This document shows positions 56,133-64,000 of a DNA stretch of 64,000 nt, piece by piece (position 1 is the stretch's first letter; each line of letters begins with the position of its first letter). A model generated the notes under the pieces. The model was not told where the DNA came from, made no database searches, and worked only from the letters and a program-made list of their open reading frames with translations. The position numbers and the translations under genes are program-made. Origin of the DNA: Cladophialophora immunda (taxonomy: Eukaryota; Ascomycota; Eurotiomycetes; Chaetothyriales; Herpotrichiellaceae); assembly GCF_000835495.1 (NCBI RefSeq), contig NW_015622544.1:2508855-2572854 (forward strand). Direction: 5' to 3'.

Positions 56133-57887
56133 TCAAGCGCAGAACTCGGCACCTTGTCTCGGCACTCCTCCCTCTCCCATAGTCCTGGTGTCGAAACCAT
56201 TAGCCTCGAGATAAGCGCGGAACCTGATATCCTCCTCCTCGATCTCATCTTGGCCGATGTTTGGTAGCAAAAAAAATGCAATGATCGCACTTAGGAAGCA
56301 CAGAGCGCTAGACACATAGAAGGGGTATTGACCTTGCTTGACCAAGTCTGAGCCCGCATCATCTTGTATCAGTGGGAATAGATATCTGCCGACGAACGCG
56401 CCAATCTTGCCAAAGGCGGCGGCGATGCCAGAATATTGACCTCGAATAGCCGTTGCGCAGGTCTTAGAAGCAATGAGACCGATGTTGTCACCGGGGCCGA
56501 TTTCACCGGTAGCAAGGAAAATACTGTAGGAGAACTATCCATTAGCTCACAGGTGCACCAGCGACAGAAATGGCTGGCATCCCAGGGCGCTCTTTCTTTT
56601 GCTTACCCGTAAACAACCACAAAACCAGCAACATGTGCGGGGGTATCAAGGTAGCCGTAGATTCCAGACATGATGAACCCAATAATACCCTGGAGAGTAA
56701 CGCCAATGACCAAGGAGTTTTTAGGCCCGATCCAGTCACTGAGAAAAGCGCCGACAAACGAGCCAGGGACGTAGAAGGCATTGATGAGGGTCGACCAACC
56801 TAAGACAACCCAGAGAGGTGCGTTATTGCCGATGATAATCGCAGTCCAGGACGACGAATAAATACTGAATGAATATGTTAACTGTGCACAATAGAATTTG
56901 TCAGCTCTAATCTCCAAACATGTTCAAACAGCGGTAACCATGAGAGTTCACTAGAAGGACTTACAAAATCATATATGAACCAGATTGTCGACACCACAGC
57001 CAATCTAAAACCGTAGAACTTCAGAATCAGCCAGTATGGGTATTTAGTCATCCTTTGACTATTGTATTGCTCTGGCTCTTTGAGTTTCAATCGAAGATAG
57101 AATAGGCTCATGGGAGGCAACACACCCAGACCTAACGCCACACGCCATACAGCTCGTAGATGCTTCTCGGTGAAGATTAGTACAAGGATCATAGGTACCA
57201 GTGTACCGACGACAAAGCCTAGATCGATCTGGAAGTCGGTGAAGAAAATAAACCATCGATTTCGATGACCTTTCTTCAGCTCGGCGGTCCCTTCGGCAGC
57301 GCTTACGCTGCCAGCTGGATATTCACCTCCGATACCAATACCCACAAGGAATCGGTATGCAGTCAGAGCAGCAAGCATGCCGTTCAAACTACCACCGTCG
57401 CCATATGCGCCTGCGGAAAGAGCAGAGAATATGATGAGAATCACAGTGGTAGTGAGTAAGGATTTTTTTCGCGACCAGTAGTCAGATAAGATGCCAAAAG
57501 TGAGTTGGCCGACCACGGTCCCCGCGAAAGCAATGGCATTGACGTTCTTGCGCTGGGGGGAGTTGGTAAATCTATCACCATAAATTCGTCCCAGGATAGT
57601 GTTGACAGAGCCGATAACCTTGGGAACAAAGGAAAAAAGGATTGTGTTAGCAAAGAGGCTGGCGGATTGGATCGAGGCAAGCTTACCGATTGAACGTAGC
57701 CGTCGCTGAAAAGTCCAGCGCCAGAGGCGATCACGGGCCAACTGCGCTCCCATCTCGCTTTATGAATCTGATGGAGCGGAATTAGAGAGCCACGACGGAT
57801 CTCAACTGGTTGCTGGTTGAGCTCTATGCTATTGTCAACGCCGACGTCGTCTGGACCTTTGGTGTCATTCGCACGGCCGATCTTCAT
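56133..57887 (-). CDS. MFS permease, phosphate:H+ symporter family, Git1 (glycerophosphoinositol)-like
   Basis: Four exons join in frame: 57887-57687, 57618-56965, 56881-56607 and 56523-56133. Introns are 68, 83 and 83 bp and the product is 506 residues from Met 57887 (an upstream in-frame Met at 57983 would add 32). The joins give FSDGYVQSVIGSVNTILGRI, WFIYDFLTYSFSIYSSS and VVVYGIFLATGEIGPGDN. The motif GTVVGQLTFGILSDYWSRKK is the MFS loop 2-3 motif. YRFLVGIGIGGEYPAGSVSA and FFTDFQIDLG follow, then PLWVVLGWS and a cytosolic acidic tail. This pattern matches yeast GIT1 and related fungal permeases for glycerophosphoinositol, glycerophosphocholine or phosphate. It should act at the plasma membrane. 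It is divergent from the secreted PhoD-type phosphatase across a 1.2-kb shared promoter, which suggests a common phosphorus-acquisition role. Confidence 0.9.
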
Positions 57888-59090
57888 CTTTTTTGTCTGG
57901 TTAGTGTGTGGGTGCCTTGCCTCTTTGGAAATGTAGAAATCACTAATTCTGTAGCGCTCCAGAGGGTTTGAGGTAACACGCAAGCAAAATCGTGACAGTG
58001 GCCCATAACAAGATCGGTGGCAGGGTTTTATACCTCTTGGAGAGCTGAGTCAGGGGGGACTAGATGTTAATAGAGAAATAGTCCCGGTTCAAGAATCAAG
58101 ACATACCTCAATGATTGTTTAAGCGGTATATATTTCCCGATTCCACACTAGTTAGGTAGAGAAAAGTATTGATGGGAATAAATCAACTCTTCAAGTTAGT
58201 ATTCACGAAAAGAGCTATCTACGATGTTGGAGGATTGCCTCCAGGGCGCCTTTCAAGCCCTTTCTTGACAAGGATCGCTATCACAGCACCAGTTTGAGAT
58301 TAGTGGTAAGATTTAGGAGCAACCGTCTCGTTTCAGGGTAATTTGTACACAGGCAGCTAGGGATGCTGTCGGGTTGAGACCCTTACTTACTCGTAGGTTC
58401 GTGTTGCACAGTGCCCAGCAGTGCCCGGAAAGCTTGGACATGAGTAAATAGGCATTTGGTACGGAGAGCTTTGCCATTAACACATTAACAATACAATCTT
58501 CCCAACTATCTGCTTCCTCGCCCCGGCATAGGCTGTCAACCACCCAAAGGGCGTAAATAGTCCGTCTGAACCCTGGCTGAACACAATCTTCGGAAACTGC
58601 CCGTCCCACTTTGCAGACTTTCCAGCTCTGGGGCGGACTGTATACCCATTTAGATTCCACCTACACGAATGCTAGTCATGCTAGTCCTAGCCCTGATATG
58701 AATTGAGCTATCAATTAAGGTGGATCGTTATCGAAGAGTGCTCACCTTTATGAATGCTTACGCGTACAGTGCGCGTGCAGACTGTAATTATCGGTAAATG
58801 CACTATACGGAGTACAGCTCCGAGATAAGGAAAAGTGGATCACGGAGTCAGGAGAGCTCCATACACCTGCAGCGACTGGGCTGGTAATATTCTCAACAAT
58901 AATTCGTTTGTCCAGCTCGGGCCCTAGATTCCGAAGTCTCTTTGTGGCTAGTGAGTCAGTTAACCTAGCCTTTTATAAATCCCGACAGGATGTAAGGAAA
59001 GATCGAGTCAACAATGTTACGAGTCACTTCATACCATTGTTCGCTGGGACAATAACTAGGATTTCAACGTTTCCTGCACCTGCCGCTGCC
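57888..59090. other. Divergent promoter region of permease and PhoD genes
   Basis: About 1.2 kb with no supported gene. I looked for the Pho4/NUC-1-type hexamer CACGTG and did not see it. Frames at 58313-58660 (-) and upstream of 59091 (+) are unsupported, although similarity to the PhoD relic extends upstream of the ATG to about 59007. Confidence 0.45.
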
Positions 59091-61402
59091 ATGAAGATCA
59101 CTGGTCCGATTTTACTCACATTTGGCGACTTGATCAACGCTAGATGGGACCACAATCTGAACTATCGGTCGCCGAGCCAGTATCATGCATTCTTAGGGAT
59201 CGGGGTTGAGGAAGTTGTCGACCGAAAGAATTTCTCAACTGCTTTTGATATGGACGAATTGCAGTTCACTCACGGGGTGGCATCGGGTGATCCGTACCCC
59301 AGCTCGGTGATACTGGTACACCCCACAGGCTGGAGGGTACCAAGGTCGATTCAGGACTGACTTTAGCAGTGGACAAGAGTAGCTCCGGATTTTGACAGCG
59401 CCAGTGACGACTGTGAGCATCCTACCGGTGCGCAAGCAGGGGAATAAATCTTAACGCTGGGTAGCGACGGTGTCAGGAGCGGTACCTCTATTCAACCATG
59501 GTCAGTGGGGAGCCAACACTTTGCAAACTTAACCGGAAGGCACTTGTTCAACTATTGTCAAATTCTGAGCGGCTAACTTGAAAATCTAGGGACTGGCCAT
59601 ATATCAGTAGCTCCAATCTGCGTTGACTGGTCAGTTGCCTCGGACAAGAGTATGGACGACGTGGTTACGGGTGGCCGTGCCTGCACCTCTTCCGATGTAG
59701 ATTACACGGTGAAGGTACGTCTAGAGTCCGTCTGGACCAGGTTACGGACATTGAAATTATTCGTAGGTTGAAGCCACAGGTCTGCAACCGTTCACGACAT
59801 ATTTTTATCAGTTTTGGGTTTGCGACTCTCAAAACCAGAGTCCGATCGGCAGAACAAAAACGTCCCCGGCAGCTCACGACGATGTTACAGAAATCAAGCT
59901 AGCTATCTTTTCCTGTTCGAATTATGACTTCGGTTTCTTCAACGCCTACGGCAATGTCGCGCGGAAGGACTCTGTCGACTATATCATTCGTGAGTTGCTG
60001 GCATAAACGTATGGCTATGCTGTCACTGAGAGGAGCTAATCTACAGACCTGGGCGACTTCATATACGAATACGCAGAAGGCGACTACGGCTGGGGATGGT
60101 CGATTGGACGACGGCCTTCGCCGGAAACAGAATTGAGAACGCTTCGAGACTACCGCACTCGGTTATCACAATATCGATCAGATAAAGATTCTCTCGCTGT
60201 ATTCCGAAATTTCGCCTGGATTCCAGTCTGGGACGACCACGAACTCGTAAGTAGCACTCAAATCCGGGCTAGTTAGTATGCTTGGCCCAACATCGACCAT
60301 CTTAATCACATGGAATAGACAGCACTAACTTCTTGTACAACAGGGCGACAATCCCTATCGAGATGGAATGGCCCATTTGAACAACACCGAACAATCATCC
60401 TCACACGATGATCTCTTATCTAGTGAGCGTATTATCTCTTTCGACCAGCGTAAGATGAACGCAGTTCGCGCATACTTTGAATGGATGCCAATTAGGCAAG
60501 TTGAGATGGATGACAATCTTCGAATTTGGCGTTCTTTTGCCATGGGTAACCTCCTCGACCTCATAATGCTCGATACTCGTCACTACGATCGCAGCATTAC
60601 GGATTTATACTGGAATACCGGCTACATCCATGCCATCTCGAACGATGTGGGAAGGTCTTTAATGGGCTCACGACAAGAGAATTGGTTCTACAATCAGCTC
60701 AGTGCTTCGAAAGACAGGGGTGCCGCCTGGAGACTTATCGGGAACCAGATAGTATTCTCGCACCTCAACCAGTCGTTAAGGCTCGGTGACCAGAACCCTC
60801 TCAACTATGACGCCTGGGACGGCTACCAAGCAAACCGAAATCGCACTCTACGACATCTTTACGATCACAACATTACCGACAATATCTTCTTGGCCGGTGA
60901 CTCTCATATGTCTTGGGTTTCAGATCTAGCATGGCTGGATGAGAAATTCTATGATCCAGTCAACGGAAAGGGAGCGATAGGAGTCGAGTTCGCAGGTTCG
61001 GCGGTGTCAAGTCCGTGTCCATGGGGCCAAAACATATCCCGCAAGGCGGCAGATAATGCTTCTACCTGGCTAGTACAAAACAACCCGGCGTTACAGTGGC
61101 AGGACGTTTACTACAGAGGCTATTACGAGATGAAGGTGACTCACGATGCCGTCAAAGCCCAATTTCTGGGAATACCATCGCTGGTACAATCTCTCCCTTA
61201 CGAGATCTCCCTCGCCAACTTTACCGTTCTACGAGGCACGAATGCTTTACAGCGACCGATCGCTGGCGCCTCCGTTCGAAGCGGTGCTCTGAAAGAAGGT
61301 CAAGTTATCATGGATGGCGTAACTAATAACACATTGACTGGAGAATACCTAGTCACAAACCTGACAAGCTTCGGGTATTCGGAAACTGAGACCGGGTTTT
61401 GA
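59091..61402 (+). CDS. Secreted PhoD-type alkaline phosphatase/phosphodiesterase
   Basis: Six exons join in frame: 59091-59315, 59367-59427, 59590-59714, 59767-59989, 60047-60246 and 60344-61402. Introns are 51, 162, 52, 57 and 97 bp and the product is 630 residues. The N-terminus MKITGPILLTFGDLINA acts as a weak signal peptide, followed by HNLNYRSPSQYHAFLGI. The PhoD N-domain shows FTHGVASGDPYPSSVIL joining QWTRVAP and SSDVDYTVK joining VEATGLQPFTTYFYQF. The metallophosphatase core has FSCSNYDFGFF, IIHLGDFIYEY, PVWDDHELGDN, LIMLDTRHYDR, GNQIVFSH and LAGDSHMSW, which supply the Fe/Ca ligands of the family. Many N-x-S/T sequons support secretion. It would release phosphate from extracellular mono- and diesters. 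The second intron (donor GTGCGC) is the least certain. A truncated relic of the 5' end lies 7 kb away. Confidence 0.92.
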
Positions 61403-62886
61403 CTGTACGGGGAAAGCGTTCCAGTAGAGACTAAATATAGTCAATCAGATCGGTGCTCGTCCCGTATGTGCTGGCTGCAAAGCATATAACCAATGGAACA
61501 AACGTACCGCTTCAACGTGGTTGAAAGAGCCCATGAAGTTCGGGATATAATCCGCCTTGGTATGAGTCGGACTGGCCTCGAAGGGCGCCTTCGACAGAGC
61601 CTTGAGCGAAAGCGCGTCGGACTCGGGTGAGCCGGGAAACGAGCCCGTTCCGAGCTGCAGGATGTGCCTGTTGTTCGCGTGCGGCCAGGCGGTATCCGCG
61701 CAAGCGGAGATGGAGAATTCATGCTTTACGCTCTGACTGTTAGAAATGGGTTTGCCCCTGGGAGTCTTTGTAAATGTCGATATCGCCATCCGATTCTGTG
61801 AGCTCTTTAACTTACCAGATCTTAGCATGATTTTGCGAGGAGAATTCCAGGGAAAGCATCAAGATCTAGTATTCACGCATCGGCAGCCCCAGAAGGATAA
61901 AGATAAGTTTCACCTTATTAGTTGTGCTAAGGACACTACAGTAGTCAGGCGGATTGACTTGAAAGTCAACTTAGCTCATATTTTTAAAGCGTCACCGGCG
62001 CATCCTAGGCATCGTAACGCTACATTGAGGTTCAAGAAGAGGAACCCTTTTTCTATCGAGGTTGTGCAAGGTTCATACGTCGACATCTCACTAGTAACCA
62101 ATCTTTCTAAGTTACTTAGCTTACCTTGATCGCCAAAGCCCTCGTTCAGCTAATCGGAGAGAATTTGTTGTCGTAACGCGAAGGACCTTCTACTGCGGTG
62201 CTAGGATCGCGCTCGACGCTGATGGGGCCTCATCGAGCTAGTCGCCCTTATATTTATCGCGTTCATAATCGCCACAACGCTTGATTCGCCTAGGAACTTC
62301 ATAAATAGAGAGAATAATCGTTCTCTATCTAGCGAATGTTGAATGGCACAAATTGGACCTGAGCTGGTGGAGAATATTGAGGTGTTAGTTGGTCGGTGAG
62401 TTCTTTAAACTTCCTGTGGTGGAGGCTATTGTGCGGGATGCGTTTCAAGTGGTTCCGGAGCCGATTTTTTTATTTTTTTTGGCTGTTTATGTTCTCTAGG
62501 TATAGTTACATCGTCAAAGAATCGTTTTGGCTATTTCTGTCTAGTAGATCGCCTCGTGATTGCTATAATTGTATGGTAGAGACATCGATTCGCGAGGTAA
62601 ACAAAGGTTGGTAAACAATGACGTACTAGTGCCAAGAAAAAAAAGTGCCAAATCCACGGAACAGGAGATACATTCGAATCACTAGCGAAAGGGGTTAAAT
62701 TACCGGCGCTAGTCTCTGGCCTTCCGCCCAGGATTAGCCAAAACAGTCATTACATCTCTTGGCAGTCCTGCCAGCAGTCCCACGGCTCAGCGTCAGCATT
62801 CGCTGCTTTTAGCCATGTTCACGCCGGGTACTCACTCTCCTCGTCCTTCTCATCACCAGTGCCCAGTCCCGTTACTGGGTCCCCCG
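61403..62886. other. Intergenic region with AT-rich, transposon-like decay
   Basis: A 127-codon - strand frame (61445-61828; contains ADYIPNFMGSFNHVEAVRLF) could be a gene fragment, but I recognise no family. From about 61830 to 62620 the DNA is richer in TA and CG-depleted, with short + strand frames rich in Lys/Phe. It looks like decayed repeat DNA, though no termini or transposase motif was found. Confidence 0.35.
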
Positions 62887-64000
62887 CTATCTTTGGATAC
62901 TATCCACCACACTGGCCTCCGTCTTTGTGGGCTGCTTGATACACGTTTCGTCGATCCCTTCGAAGACATCAACTGGTTGGCCGTCGAGGATAGTGGTTTT
63001 GTCTTCTCCGATCCGTGTACGCTTGATGTGGGCTTCGAGTGTAAACGGAGAGCTACCGGTTTGTCTCTCAACCGGGAATAAGGTGTGGAAGGTCCAATAG
63101 AGCAGCCCGGCCGTGATGAAGCCGAAAAAATAGCTCATCTGGTACAAGCGGTCCCAACCGTTTCCGTCGCTCGTCCCTTTCACTTCTCTTGCGAAGCCGG
63201 CTGTAGTCCAAGTTAGTAGCGTTCGTGTAGACAACACTGGTGCCTTTTGGGAACTAAAGGAGCTGTAAGGTAAACTGCCAAAGTGAAAACACCACTCACG
63301 TAACATGGGCCAGAGAGCCATTACCCACGCAACGAATCCTCGCCAATTGAACCCCAGGGTGTACCAATACGCCCCGCGCTTGTTGACACCTAGGTACAGG
63401 TCCCCAACATGATACTCTCGCTTCCGCACCAGGAAATAGTCGCTGCACAGGATTCCAGTCATCGGGGAGAGGAATACACTCCAGCCAGAGAGAACAGTGA
63501 TGAAAACAGTCGCTTGGGTGACATACTGCCAGGGACAAATCGCAACCGATATCAGGGTCAAAATATAAGCGCCCCTGCGGATATTGATATACTTGGGCAT
63601 GAGGGCAGCCATGTCCATGCCGGCCGAGACCGAATTGAGGACAATGCAGAGGGCAAATTGCGAGGCGGTGAAGCCCAGGGCGGCGAAGAAAGTGCCGGCT
63701 CTAGCGCCAGGGGAGAGAGAGTGTTGTTGAATCGCCAGAAGAAGCTCGAAGGGATTCCAGTAAACGGTGCCGTAGATCGATGCACTCGCCGAAGTGATAA
63801 GCAGTCCGCAGACAGCCGTGACAGAAATGGCAATAGGGGCCGTGACGGCTTGGCCGAAGAGAGCCGCATTGGGGTACCGTGAATAACGAGTCCAGTCTAC
63901 ACGAAGGAGGACAGTCAGATGGGAGCACCAAGAGTGTATCTCGCAACAGGAGACTCGGATATGGATTGAAACCCGCTGTGGGAGTTGTACGCTGGGAGAA
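62887..64000 (-). CDS. NCS1-family nucleobase/allantoin permease, 5' end outside window
   Basis: Three exons are seen. The last (63200-62887) joins the middle one (starting about 63956 or nearer 63905, ending 63301) across a 99-bp intron (63201-63299) as MALWPMLPGFAREVKG. Upstream, an acceptor at about 63899 (cttcgtgtag) precedes WTRYSRYPNAALFGQAVTAP. Family motifs are NPFELLLAIQ, ALGFTASQFALCIVLNSVSA, MDMAALMPKYINIRRGAYI, SVFLSPMTGILCSDYFLVRK, YHVGDLY, YWYTLGFNWRGFVAWV and SYFFGFITAGLLYW. These match the C-terminal two thirds of Fur/Fcy/allantoin-type proton symporters at the plasma membrane. The transport substrate (uracil, uridine, allantoin, cytosine or thiamine) cannot be decided without the N-terminal helices. 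The gene runs off the right edge. Confidence 0.88.
   Translation of the reverse strand, partial: SPSVQLPQRVSIHIRVSCCEIHSWCSHLTVLLRVDWTRYSRYPNAALFGQAVTAPIAISVTAVCGLLITSASASIYGTVYWNPFELLLAIQQHSLSPGARAGTFFAALGFTASQFALCIVLNSVSAGMDMAALMPKYINIRRGAYILTLISVAICPWQYVTQATVFITVLSGWSVFLSPMTGILCSDYFLVRKREYHVGDLYLGVNKRGAYWYTLGFNWRGFVAWVMALWPMLREWCFHFGSLPYSSFSSQKAPVLSTRTLLTWTTAGFAREVKGTSDGNGWDRLYQMSYFFGFITAGLLYWTFHTLFPVERQTGSSPFTLEAHIKRTRIGEDKTTILDGQPVDVFEGIDETCIKQPTKTEASVVDSIQR

Overview
The window reads as nuclear DNA of a filamentous ascomycete (Pezizomycotina). Genes are split by many short GT-AG introns (mostly 45-110 bp) with CTAAC/CTGAC-like branch sites. The protein families are fungal: HET domain, Zn2Cys6 regulators, P450s, NmrA-like reductase, GPR1/FUN34/YaaH permease, tannase and GH13_5 intracellular amylase. 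TGA is a normal terminator in several intact genes. I cannot name a species. Exon joins were worked out by hand from frame continuity, splice consensus and remembered family conservation; none has transcript support.

Layout. 1-12 kb: a glycosylated-looking membrane protein (+), an Uma2/PD-(D/E)XK-like protein (-) and a very large multi-exon protein (+) whose N-terminus resembles the helical module found before NACHT domains in fungal STAND proteins, but with no NTPase. 12-26 kb: a metabolic stretch, all on the minus strand, with a zinc alcohol dehydrogenase, a P450, an intracellular alpha-amylase, a hotdog thioesterase ending in -AKI, a second P450 and an MFS drug/polyamine-type transporter with an in-frame TGA. 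26-33 kb: sparse DNA with a frame-broken ORF series, a damaged HET-domain gene and an alpha/beta-hydrolase-fold protein. 33-45 kb: an NmrA-like reductase, an acetate permease-family protein, a 4-coumarate:CoA-ligase-like enzyme ending in the peroxisomal signal -AKL, a CTF1/FarA-like Zn2Cys6 regulator and a secreted tannase/feruloyl esterase. 45-52 kb: a regulator and an MFS transporter, divergently transcribed and both apparently damaged, then a relic of a PhoD gene. 52-61 kb: PEX11, a p-nitrophenylphosphatase-type HAD enzyme, a Git1-like MFS permease and an intact PhoD-type phosphatase. 62-64 kb: an NCS1 nucleobase-permease gene leaving the window.

Most interesting: (i) the 35-45 kb esterase / CoA ligase / acetate permease / regulator group carries CCTCGG (CCGAGG) elements 129-232 bp before three start codons. 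This is the motif established for FarA/FarB-type regulators, and the group may be an undescribed ester or aromatic-acid utilisation regulon feeding the peroxisome. (ii) Three otherwise long-open genes (25.5, 30.1 and 50.3 kb), and perhaps a fourth at 48.0 kb, are each interrupted by a lone in-frame TGA. In the HET gene the change also makes a perfect GTGAGT donor, so coding sequence may have become an intron. (iii) A 5'-fragment of the PhoD gene lies as a direct repeat about 7 kb from the intact copy, next to a phosphate-acquisition trio.
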